Positions 33,861 to 45,131 of a stretch of DNA of 64,000 nt are shown piece by piece. Made by a program: the position numbers and the translations under genes. Within the stretch, counting starts at the first letter, position 1, and each line of letters opens with the position of its first letter. The notes under the pieces are model-generated. The model was not told where the DNA came from. It made no database searches and was given only the letters and a program-made list of their open reading frames with translations. This stretch comes from Porites lutea. Lineage: Eukaryota; Cnidaria; Anthozoa; Scleractinia; Poritidae. The stretch spans positions 29,907,569 to 29,971,568 of the forward strand of contig NC_133203.1 in NCBI RefSeq assembly GCF_958299795.1, written 5' to 3'.

Positions 33861-35660
33861 ATTCCTAAAGTACCCTCCCTCCCCCGGGTAGCCAATCTGG
33901 AAATCGTGACGGTGTGTAATGGAGTGCACGTCGGTCATGCTGAGTGGATTACCAGGACATGACAATAGTTCATCACGTGCAGTTATTTCACAATGTTTCA
34001 CGGGGCTCATTACTGATATAAAGTACTTTTCCTCAATTACTTCTTTCCTCTTTTGCGCGAAGCGAAGTACCATACGCAGCCGGCCGGGAAGCAACGTAAT
34101 AAGGTTAGTAACCTCAACGCATTCTCTTTGAGCTCCTTCAACTATCAACGACGTATTTTCTTTCCAACATTGGCTAGTCGTAATTTATGATTTCTTGTTG
34201 GACTAAAATATTTCACACTTTTCGGTTTGAACATTTTGAGTTCTCTATCGAAAGCTGGAGCGGTCATCTGCTAACACGAAGAATTATAAACTGCCTCTGT
34301 CGAAAATAAATCTTTTTGAGCGGCCGGATACAGGTTTCGAAAGAGCTAAAGGACTTGTTTCATGACCGGCAGAATTTCTTGTGGTTAATTTTGTATTTTA
34401 TCTTTATTTATTTATCATTATTTTTTGTGCTATTTCGTAATGCGTACCCTAGAAGCCAGAGTGTTCGTAAGCACGGTTTATTTCACACTAGATATTTTGA
34501 AAACGACCTCTGGAGCCAGGGTTAATATTATTCCTGGCAGCCGGTCTTGCACTCTCAGATTTTTGTGAGGGGTGTTGCGAAATGAGATGAAGGGAAGACC
34601 TAGAGCAAAAAGACACAAAAGCCTTTTGCGCTTCGCGCGAAAATGTTACGCCGATGCTTCGAGGAATGATAAACCGATTTTGAGAAAAAGCAATGACTGT
34701 CCAGTTTGCAGTGAACGTTCTTTCCTCTTCCGTTCTCTTTGCGCCGTACCTACTGTCTTTTTTAGTTACCAGAACGTGAAAGGGATGCAGTGGGCATGAT
34801 TTTATTCCAGACCGGGCTTGAGAGATGTTAAGAGAGAATTTCCTAGTATATGTTTCGCTTTGAATTGTTTTTGAATAATTTTTGAAATTCTAGCACCATT
34901 TTATTATGCTGATTTGTTTTCATTCGCGTTTTGTTTGAATATTAAATCCTGCATGAGTCAAAAGTATTTATTCATGGAACTGGCGAAGTGACAATAGTAA
35001 TTGTTCTCTGTTTTCTTTCAGTCCGTTTGAAGCTTTTAATTCTATTCCAGTAATGACTTCTAAAAATGCTAGCTAGTTTTCTGAATAAAAACTGCTGTTT
35101 TCTTCTTCAATTTATCTCAGTTTTAAATATAAGCTTTATTGCACAACTACGCGCTGCATCTAAACATCAATCAATCAATCAATACTTTATTTGCCACTGT
35201 TAAAATTTCTAAATAAATCTATTTAGTCTATTGTGTAATCTAGTCATGTGGCAGGAGATCTCTGGACTCTGCAAGCATTATAGTCGAACAGTTTTCTAAG
35301 AGAAAGAACTATTGCAAGAATTCATTACCACGATGTACAATGTTTACCAGTCAAAATAAATTATAAAAATGTATGTGTAGATTCAGCAAATCATTGAAAC
35401 GTTTTACAATTGAAACGAAGCTGCTATAAAGTCGAAACTCTCGTGTGGGTCTCTTTAATTGATTCAGACGTCGATCTTTTCAAGTACTTATATATAGAAG
35501 GAATTTAGTGGTTCGGTACATGAAAAGTTCGACTTTTGAACTGGCGCCGTTAAGTTGCGATTGACTGAGACCCCGTCACACTATTTCCTCTTCTCCTGCC
35601 TGTTAGCCAGTCAAGAAGACCTGTATTCAATTGTTTTAACTCCACATTTGTCTTTTCAGA
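33861..35660. other. Upstream of methyltransferase copy 4, no separate gene recognised
   Basis: Open frames of 70-114 codons at 33804-34148 (-) and 34572-34799 (+) have no domain and partly overlap repeats. A short CAAT microsatellite lies at about 35168-35182. The first exon of copy 4 must lie here but was not located. Confidence 0.3.
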
Positions 35661-37381
35661 ATGGCGATCCAAACTTACGAAGCCTCGTACAGGAAGTACT
35701 TTGGAAATACATATGATAAGATCCACAAAGATTCTACACACGACGAGGTTCGCCAAGTTTACGATATATGGGCAGTTGATTACGACAAGGTATTGATAAT
35801 AATTAGGTTACATAAATCACTTTCCGGCCGTTAACGAAATAAAATGGTGGGTTTTTTTTGGTGTGTAAAAAGATTTCGTCAATTATATGAGAGGTGCAAA
35901 CAATAACCAAACCATGGGATTTCTGTGTCTCAGACGAGAGTTTGTTATGAGGAGATTGTTTAGAAAACAAGATATTTTTATATCATGCTGCTTTGCGAAG
36001 ATTTGGTAAAATTTGATGTTTAAACCAATCAGAAGCGTAATACAGACAATGTTAAAGTGAGCACCTTTTTGCATTCTGACTTGTTGAACATCTTAAAAAC
36101 AAGGATGGTGTTGAAATTTGTTAGTCTGAGGTAAACTGCCTAATATCAATGGTATGAATTTAAATTTTATATTAAGTATGGCATGATCTCTTCGCAGGAA
36201 ATCGGTGCAGCCGGCGCATGCTTCCACAAGCCACTCGCCGAGTGTTTGGATGTTGCCGTGAATGAAGTCTTTCCCAACATTAAGAAAACTCAGCTGAAAA
36301 TTCTTGATGCTGGAGCTGGAACCGGGCCGATAGGAATCGAGCTTCTTAAACTTGGTTACACTGACATCCACGCGTTAGATATCTCGCAAGAGATGTTGAA
36401 TATAGCTAAAGAAAAAGGCGTCCCATATGGGAGATTTATCTGTTGCCCCCTAACAGAAAAGAAGATTGATGAGCTTGAAACTGGAGAATTTGATGCTCTG
36501 ATTTCTGCTGGAACCCTGATAAAGGCTAACGTTCGTCCTGAGGCTTTGGTGGAGATGATTAGAATAGTGAAGACTGGTAAGCCTGGTTTAGTTTGGTTTA
36601 TTTTGTGCTTGTTTCTTTTTGAGGACGTGGCTGGGGCAAATAGCCCGAATCTCGCTCCCATTTTACTTTGAAATCCCAAATCCCATCCTTCATACAAAGC
36701 AATTCCCGGACCCCGAAAAACCTATTGGGTTGCTCAACTACCCGTTCCTCGACAGTTGTCGATATTCCGGATTCCAAACCTAGGATTCGGGATTCAACAA
36801 GCAAACACTTCCCGGCTCCGGAATCCCGCGGATTCCTTTACATTCGGCGATCTATCCAGTGGAAAACGTAACTGATTTCAATAATACATAACCGCTGGAA
36901 AATGATTTATCCAAAGGATAGACTACGAGTAGTCCCCATTTTTCCTCAGCGATAGTAGAGCGAGCGAAACGCGACTGCGCGTGAAACACACCCCACCGCG
37001 ACGTCTCGCCTTTCTCGCGTAGGTAAATTTTCACGCGCGCTCGCGTTTTGTTCGCTCTAGTCTCTCTGAGGAAAAATGGGGACTTCTCGTAGTCTATCCA
37101 AAGGATAGCGCTATCTACATTTGAAACAGGGGCCAGATGGTTACAGTGATTGCATGCATGGTACCCACTTGATAGCTCAATAGATATTTTTATCGTTCAT
37201 AGGTGGACTCGTCTGCTTTTCGCTGCGTTACAATGAAGTAGATGACTACCAACCAAAGATGACGGAGCTAGAGGAAGCTGGAATATGGGAAAAACTCTCC
37301 GGCAAGAAAATCCCTTATTATAACAGGGAAGACATGCCAAGTTACGGCTTTGGCTTCGTGTACAAAATCTTGAAAAACTGA
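35661..37381 (+). CDS. METTL27-like SAM-dependent methyltransferase, copy 4
   Basis: Coding exons 35661-35789, 36198-36576 and 37203-37381 give 228 aa with the same phases as the others. The N-terminus (MAIQTYEASYRKYF, KDSTHDEVRQVYD) is of the type shared with copy 5 and distinct from copies 1-3. The glycine loop is ILDAGAGTGPIG, also copy 4/5 type, followed by HALDIS. The strand 4 region is FDALISAGTLIKANVRPEAL and the last exon starts GGLVCFSLR. The acceptor is directly before the ATG. An AATAAA lies 63 bases after the stop (37444-37449), the best-placed poly(A) signal in the array. Intron 2 carries a recent-looking foldback element. Substrate unknown. Confidence 0.9.
36919..37096. mobile_element. 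TAG...CTA foldback with exact 9-bp duplication, intron 2 of copy 4
   Basis: It starts TAGACTACGAGTAGTCCCC and ends with its near complement. Arms of about 70 bases include 'catttttcctcag' and 'gagcgagcgaaacgcga'. TCCAAAGGA flanks both sides (36910-36918, 37097-37105). It is almost fully palindromic apart from a 30-base centre. Same structural class as 13183, 22474 and 23003. Confidence 0.75.
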
Positions 37382-37768
37382 TTGTGTCACTTTTATTTTA
37401 TCATTATTTTTTTGTACGTCTCGCTGGACCTTCGACCTTGTTAAATAAAATTAGTATCAGGACACTGCTTCTCATAAGGAAGTTATTGTTTTTTAGTACG
37501 TTATGGAACTGAAATGCTCACTTTTTTTATGTAGCTCCTCCCCTCTTCTTAACCCACACCGACATTGTTATTCCCACCATTGAAGGTCACATTGAATAGA
37601 GGGGAGGCGGGGAGAATGGGGGCTGAGGGTTTGGCTGGTAGACTGGGCAGTAAGCTATTTTGCAGATGTGTGCTCAAGTGCCCTGGCCTCTGAATAAAAG
37701 TGAGGCTAGCGGTGACTTTGTTTTGTTACAAACCTTGCTGCTTTTCATGTGCAAATCGTGGTACTCTC

Positions 37769-37950
37769 TAGCCTGGGACCAGGCTCTGCGGTGGGGGAAA
37801 AGGTCCAATAGGAAAAAATATAGGCGAGCGAAGCGAGCCTAGCGGTGGTCTAGGGAGGTGGTCTTTTCCCTCCATATATAACCTTTTGGCTCGCTTCGCT
37901 CGCCTATTTTTCCTCCTTTTTTCCCCAATGCGGAGCATGGTCCCAAGCTA
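37769..37950. mobile_element. TAG...CTA foldback downstream of methyltransferase copy 4
   Basis: TAGCCTGGGACCAGGCTC on the left mirrors 'gcatggtcccaagcta' on the right. 'ataggcgagcgaagcgagcc' and its inverse lie inside. The flanks GGTACTCTC and GGTATTTCTC are similar but not identical, so this is probably an older member of the 9-bp-duplication class. Confidence 0.6.
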
Positions 37951-38689
37951 GGTATTTCTCATGCAACAAGCCCGTGAACATGATCATTTACATATAAACA
38001 ACAAGAATGTTTGTAACTAAACAAGGTCACCGCCATCGTCGCTTCTATTCAAAGGCCAAGGCACTGAGCACACAACAGTAAAATTGAGAGAGTTTTAAAA
38101 CGATAACACCCACTTCTCCAAAGTCATGCTCCAAGAGTGACTTTCCAATGGGTCAAAATACCCTGCAACAACTTAAAAACATGGTTTCCTTTGACCATGG
38201 CATTTACCGAAAGGCAGAATTATTCAATTAAGTGAGAATTTTTTTCATGCCTTCCCAGTTCGACAATCTTCCAAAATATTTGGACGTGTTGGACCTCCTG
38301 ACATGTTCTTGTCATTTTATTATTATCTTTTTTATCACTGCTTCACTGTCGGCTTAGGAGTTCTCGCTAAAACAGATTCAAGCACAAAAAATTATCCGCA
38401 AAATCTTACTTAGCTTGTAAGTCCAGATCTGCTACCCTCTTCTTGGGAAATGCGTTGTGTGACAAGAGTGACGAGACACAATGGTTGCGTTACCTAAACT
38501 TTTTAATCATTGTTCCCGTTATAGTCCTGCTTTGCATCTAAATTGATTAGCATACAGCATTTGGACACTCTTTTAGGGCAAGTAATCACAAATTTAATAT
38601 TTCAAAAACTCAGTTATCAGAAGCAGCCTTGTGGTGCAATGCATTGAAACGGCTATTTCGACTCTCTCCTTTGCTATTTTTATTGGGAT

Positions 38690-38885
38690 ACCCAGCAGGA
38701 GCCTCTGCATGAGATGAGGAGGGACGACTCCCCGGGGAGGGGGTACTCCCTCACATAGCCTACTCGGGGATGTACCACTGGACAGGGCATGCATTTTGAC
38801 CTCTGTCTCCAACAAAGTTTATAATTTCCGTGTGAGTCTGTCCTAAACAGGGTATATAATTTCGTGAGAGTCTGCTAAAAGGTAT
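38690..38885. repeat. Diverged C/G-rich-ended interspersed repeat
   Basis: 'ccccggggagggggtactccctcacatagcc' followed by 'gtatataatttc' phrases resembles the family at 33110-33250 and 4028-4470. It is non-coding. Confidence 0.35.
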
Positions 38886-41800
38886 GCCCTGGAAGATTGA
38901 TTTGATTTCCAAAAATAATTTCGAATACAAAAGCAATGACTATGACGTGAAGTTTACTAAGTTTCGAGCGAGTAGCCCCCTCTCCCCCCCGTCCCTGGAG
39001 AGAATTTGTATTACGGAAAGTGTCTCACTTCCGGTTAACGTGCATCGTCGAGAAACTTCTAATTGCTTTTGTTTCTGTACGCCATCGAATCAGTGTCGGC
39101 CGGCTAGTGAGGAAGTGGAATACCAAAATACCCGAAATAAACCTTCCAGTATACCAAATAGTATACAAATACTAGTGTAAAATACAAAAATCCTTTCACA
39201 TTCGTGGGTTAAAGAAACACTCGTATTTTCCCCCATACAAATCTTCAGTATTTCGAACGTTACGCAACAATGCCCATAATCTTTGCACTTAAGGTTTTTT
39301 GTTGAGGACAACAGGTGATGCAACAGAGTCCAGAGTTCATTCCCTGACCGAGTAAGAGGACTGAAAACTGGTGACTACCCTCGTGGACATCGCGTGAACG
39401 GTCCCTGATAATATGTATTCAGAGGGCAAATGTTTCTGACATTTTAATTCAAGACGGCTGATTGTCTCTGTAAATCTCAGCTCCCTACTGATCTGAAAGA
39501 CGCAGAGGAGAAAATAAAACTTAAATCTAGAGAACTAAGATTATATCGTTACAATTTAGGTCTTCATGAATGCTGCACAAAGAAACAAGAGAAACAGTAC
39601 GCACGTGCAGTGTTTTCACGGGTGCTTTTCCGTTGACATGTAAAACTACTGTGACTGACAGTAAAAACACAGTGTAACTACTGTTTATTATTTATTCCTG
39701 GTTGGCACAGAGCGAGGTAAGTACACGGTTAGCCTCTCCCGTTTTTTCTACGCTTTTTCCCGGGAGCCTGTCTAAAGAACAGTATGTATTTTACTAAAAA
39801 CGTTTATTCTGGTTGTAAATAACTATTAAACCAACGGTGTTGGGAAGGGGCATTTCATTCCCCTATCAAAAGATGGTGCGGGTGACTCGACAGACCGCAA
39901 GTTAAATTTCCATGGACTGCAGTGGAAAACAAAAATATTTTTCGGAAATACAGCGTTTCAAGAGCCGCAGAACTAAAAAGAATATGATCAGTCATTTTTT
40001 TTCTGTGGCCTTATTTAAGCAATTGTAATCTTGGTTATAAATTTGAATTTTTAATCTTTGTTTGATTTTGACAGAATGGTAATGTATTATATTGTGTTTG
40101 AAAGAAAGGGAAATAAAACTTGAACCTTCTAGATATAAAATAGAGACTTATATATGTGTTCCAGCGAATTTCGTCGCGCGCCTTGCCAGTTACACATATT
40201 TGCAAGATATATCTTAACGCAAATGTGGACGGCAAACTGCGAGTGTTGTATGCACAGAACACGGGTTTATAAAAGCAAGTAGTTCTTAAATTATATATCC
40301 CTATTTCAATTTTTATAACCCGCTTTTAAATAAACTCCCCTATCGTTGAGTTTCTCAACAAATAAGTTCTATTTCTTTAAGAAACGTAGGTGCTGTTGCA
40401 AATGACGGGAAAATAATGTTACTCGAGTGATATGAAACCTTCTTCAACTACCTATCGGTCAAACTGAGAACGAAGTCTCCGTTTCAGAAACACGCGACTC
40501 GTTTCGCTTTCCATTAGATCTCCGAGTGAGAAAAAAATTCTAGCCTCGACTGGCACATTTTGTTCTTGCAACCAGCACAGATTTTTACCTCCCCGCGCGC
40601 TGCAGCCGAATCTCGGTGCAATTTCGCTCTTCATTGAATCATCTGTAGGTCTTGAATTGTTCAAAGGCAAACCGAGTGGCCTTACTTCAAATCTCACGAT
40701 AAGTTTAATTGCCTTAGTAAAAGGTCAGTTCGAGGTTTTAATCAAAGATTACGATAATTCCGGGCCTAATCATTTGCCTAGTGGACAGAAGACGAAAAAG
40801 CGAAAACACAAATCGACGGATGTAAGGGTACACCCTTTTCAAAATTTCGGAAATTTGCCCAGAATTTGTTCGCTTTTAAGAATTAATTCACTTCACTTTT
40901 AAAAAAATTTCATGAAGATTTACAAATGACCAGCAACAAATGTGTCATTTTCAGAGGGTGCAGAGATCGTCCGTGCAGTATTTTACATAATTGACCCTTG
41001 GCCAATAAATTCTCTATGGCGGCTTGTTAAACCCAAGATTGGACCTTGGTCTCAGACTTTTGGTTCAAAGAAAACTCAGTGCTTTTTATAAACAATCAGT
41101 TTTCGGATGCCTTGTCGAGCGTAACGGATAGAATTAACCTTGGCCCTTATAAAGTACTGCCACCGACTGGGCTCGATTTACCAAGATGTGCCCTAGGTTT
41201 TTTAAGATATATTGAGCCATTTTGGAAGTCGTTCATCTGAAGTGGGCCTTCGATGAAATGTTAAATTACCATAAATATTTCATTATCATAATTGTTGTTT
41301 ATGTTGAAAGAAGTGTACAAATAAACCAATTGCAATACTATGGTTTCCCGAGCTTGAAGTGCATTGCCTTTGGAATAGGCGACGAGATCTGTCGGTTTTG
41401 GTTTGAGTAGTGCCACGAAATCACGCTTAATTCAGCTACTGACTAGGACCTAGCAAGCAGATCGAGCAAAGTTGTATAAATAACTGCTTAAAACATTAAT
41501 CGAGGGTTTCAATAACACAGCAAATACACAAGCAGCCACGGATGGGCAAAACTAAATAAGATTGAAACGGATTGCAATTGGGGTTTTGAAAACTACCGAT
41601 CCTTGAAGTTTTCGAACTTTCAGAAGTTTGATATCTGCGGTTTGTATCAAAAATAAAAACAGTCAAGCGAAGTATAACGCTCATGGCAATTTCTTCGATG
41701 AATGCTAAGTACCATTGTAAGGACGATTAGTTGGGGGGAAACGCAAACCAACAAAAAATAAATTAAACGAATCGAAGCAGACTGGGCTCCATTAAACAGC

Positions 41801-42221
41801 TGCTTTATGTAAAAGGTAAGTGAAGGAAATGACTTCCTTTTGATTATAAACATGCATAGTCTATATAAAACTGCGGAGGCGTTTTTGCAGCTTGAGGATA
41901 ATCTGATGAAACATTTTCCATGACCTCACTATACACAAATTTTATCATTCAAAATCCGAAAATTCCCATGGATTTTATTTCAATCTAGTTTCTAACATGA
42001 ACGGAATCGGGCTTTGACATTCCTTGAAATTGATGCAAAATGAGTCCTGCAAAACGCATTGTTTCTTTTCTTTTTTCTTAATTTCTTTCATTTTCTTTTT
42101 CCCACAATACCTTCCGGCAGCGTCTTTCACAATTTCACCGAATTCTTGTCTGATAACGTGACTGGCATAAAAGCAATATTTTTCATTCAAAATACTTCTT
42201 CGTTTATCATGAACTATTTCC
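38886..42221. other. Long intergenic region between methyltransferase copies 4 and 5
   Basis: I found no exon or RNA gene. A candidate promoter and 5' exon of copy 5 lies at 39595-39716. The minus-strand open frame at 40452-40697 has no recognised domain and no splice context. Much of the rest may be old repeats that I cannot place. Confidence 0.3.
39595..39716 (+). promoter_or_regulatory. Candidate promoter and 5' exon of methyltransferase copy 5
   Basis: GCACGTGCAGT (39601-39611) followed by 'tttcacgggt' repeats the motif at 13696 upstream of copy 1. A donor (agcgag|gtaagtac, GT at 39717) follows at a similar distance. If correct, the first intron of copy 5 is about 5.4 kb. Confidence 0.3.
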
Positions 42222-42227
42222 TCTACG

Positions 42228-42622
42228 CCCGGCATAGTAAATCGAACGTTCGAAAATCGAACGAAATCGAACACCACACTTTCAGTGAGTTCGATTTCCG
42301 AACAAATCGAATTCAATCGAACAAATCTGAAGCCATTTCTGCGGAATTTCTTCGTTTACGAAAAACACGTGCGCTACACTCAGGGCTGAAGTAACTCGAG
42401 CTTCTAAGATCTGGTAATGGATTTTCAACGTCTGTTTTAGGTAAATCACGAGTTCGAAAATCGAACGTTCGATTGGGTTCGATTGATTTTTTTTCTTTTC
42501 GGTGAGTTCGATTTCGTTCGATTGCCGAACTCAATCGAACTCAATCCACCGATTGAGTTCGATTGAGTTCGATTGGGTTCGATTGAAATTTAGTTCGATT
42601 GGGTTCGATTTACTATGCCGGG
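42228..42622. mobile_element. MITE packed with ATCGAAC motifs, 6-bp target duplication
   Basis: The ends CCCGGCATAGTAAATCGAA and TTCGATTTACTATGCCGGG are perfect inverses. TCTACG flanks both sides (42222-42227, 42623-42628). By hand count about sixteen copies of ATCGAAC, in both orientations, fill the two subterminal regions, leaving a 130-base unique centre. Dense subterminal repeats suggest transposase binding sites. It is 395 bp and non-coding; the superfamily is uncertain. Confidence 0.75.
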
Positions 42623-42628
42623 TCTACG

Positions 42629-45131
42629 ATCAAGCAAGCTCTTCTCTGTATAAGATCACGGAATTACGACATCACCCTGCGAAGCACTTGAATAGATGCT
42701 ATATTTAGTTAAGCTTTTTTTGAACACCAAGTGCCAAATCACTATTATACAGACGTTTCGGATTTAGCCTTCAGCCAGTGGAAAATTCAAGTTGTGTTCG
42801 TCGTAAAGCCGGTATGCGACATGATACAAAGGAAATCCGAGCATGCGTGAGCAATGTAAACCGGTAGTCAGAATTCAAGCCGAGCGGTTGACTGGTTTCC
42901 AGGCTGTATAAGTTTTTCGGTTAGTCGGGACGTAACTGACAGAAAATCAAACAAAATCGGCAAACATTAGACAAAAGGCCTGTTGTACTTTACATCTGGC
43001 TTTTAGAACATATTTAACCTCCCACCCCGCCCCCCCCCCCCCTCCCCCCCAAAAACGAACTAGGGGCAAATAGCACTACGGTAGTTTAAAAATTTCATTC
43101 GGCCATTTTTTTTTTCGAGCAAAGTATCGTTTTCGGTCAAGTTCCAAAACTGACATAAGCCTGATAATTGATGTTAAATGTCAAAATGTCAAAAACGAGA
43201 AATGTAAGGAAAGCTCCAAAGCTTATGTTAGATTTTTTAGCCCGGAGCTTGTAAAGCGGCAGTTTACGGCCTGGCAAACACTGTAGATGATGTAACGGTA
43301 ACCTGACCTTAAAAATGCGGACGATGGTTTGAATAAAGTTTTAACTTACTTTGCATCTTTTACGGGGAAATTGTTATCATTGTTTTTTTTTTTTGTCCCT
43401 ATGTAAACAATTAATTTGTACTCGGATATCCAGCGTCCCCGGCCTAACCTTTACATATATTCGCCAGGATCTTTTTCTAATTACATTTGTAGTGGCTTTA
43501 TTTGATCATATTTCACACGTTGTCTATAAAGTAAGGTTTCTGACCCGGAGCTAAGAGACTAAAGAACCTTTAAAGAGTAAAAACCTCTTGAAAATAGAGC
43601 CGATAACTCTCGAAACTTGATCTTCCGATCGACCGAAGAACTCGTGCCCAGTTCCCGCTCTCAGAGATAAACTAAAATGGCATCGGCCTCGTTGTTAGTA
43701 GGAGCCGCGAACAGGAGCGATTTTAAACACGTAAAAACCGAAGGCCGGAAGATAATGCAACAAAGCTCGTTTACACTATAGTTAAAAGTATTAATAGAGA
43801 TTTGAGAGACGGAACCGGGTGTGATTACCAAAAAACGGAGTATATAGATTAGTATTTTGCACTATAATTTTTTTGTTGAGGAAAACACTCGCCGGACCGA
43901 CAACAGTAAATATTTCTTGTTAAAGTAATTTTACAAAAGCGTTGTTTAAAAAAGTGAGCACAAATTTAAAAATGGGCATGGTCTGGGCATTTTTACGTAG
44001 GATTAAATAATAAATAAATAAGAATGTCGTGTTAAGTCATGCATATGGCCTAGTTCCTAGCGGGCAATATTCCGATTTTTTTATCATTCCGGTATTCACA
44101 GCCTAGCGTCACGGTAGGCTATGAATGAAAGGAATACCCATGGGAGAATTTTCCCCAAGTTTTCGAACCAAGATGCACTTGACGCTCTACAATGTGAAGG
44201 TACTCACAAAATGGCCTTTCAGTGAACAGCAAGAAAGAGACATGAATTTATTCTTCATAGGGTCGGCAAACGATTAAGAATATATTTTTAGCCTTTTTTT
44301 TTCCCGAATAAAATTGACTGTAAATCCTGAAAGATTTCTTATTGGTTTAGCTCAGTACTATCCTATTGGTTTTGACTGACTGAATCCAAAGGGATTTAAA
44401 AACACAAAACCGGCTTTTATGCATGTAGCAGACAAATGCTTATTCGTCGAGGTTGCAGTTCTTCACCGAGGAAGCAAGCAATGTAAATACGAGGAACGAA
44501 GTTTTGTTTATTCTTAGGGAGATTTCTATCGATGAAAACACGGCTATTGTACCTCGCAGGAGACACTGAAATCAAGCGAATGTCCTCTTTTCGCCACACA
44601 ATTAAAACAAGAAAGCAGGATGGCCTCAAACTTAAACCCAGACGCACAGTTCTCGAAATGTGTCTCATTCCTTTTTTAACCAAAAAATAAATAAATAAAT
44701 AAATAACGACAACTTTTGACAAAGTATTGTCGACTCTTTGTAAAATGGGCGTGTCCGCCTGCCATTTGTTAGATGGTCATCATGAGAACCAATCACGGGA
44801 TTTCTCACTTCGTACACCAGTTTACCCATACAATACCCAACGTCATATTTGCAGGAACGCAGGAGCAAATTTGACTGTCTTGTTAACGAAATGCTGTACA
44901 TCAAACAATTAAGACCGCGCTTGAACATGCACTTACAGATTCAATCCTTGCGAAAGTCTACTTTGTCTAGCTCTACATCATTTATGCAAATTTACTGCAT
45001 AGACTCTTCTCTTTCCCCTTATTTAGTTAATCCCAATTTCTTGATAGCGGCGTCATCTCGTCAGTTTTTACATGTTTATGATTCTCTAAATCATTATTAA
45101 TAACGTGATACTGTTTTTCTTAGTTTTCAGA
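42629..45131. other. Upstream of methyltransferase copy 5, no separate gene recognised
   Basis: A C-run lies near 43025-43045, a small imperfect hairpin at 44085-44142 and an AATA microsatellite at 44688-44705. The short open frames on both strands show no domain. Confidence 0.3.

Noticed and set aside
33804-34148. 114-codon minus-strand frame
   Set aside because: Partly inside an interspersed repeat, with no recognised domain or splice sites.
36093-36697. Minus-strand open frames of 60-113 codons over methyltransferase exons (also at 45664-46186, 23645-23995 and 18002-18196)
   Set aside because: They are antisense shadows of conserved coding exons; the plus-strand frame carries the SAM-binding motif and splice sites.
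41975-42708. Overlapping frames of 68-113 codons on both strands
   Set aside because: They read through the ATCGAAC-rich MITE; the repeated Ser-Ile-Glu-Phe-Asp type peptides come from the motif array.
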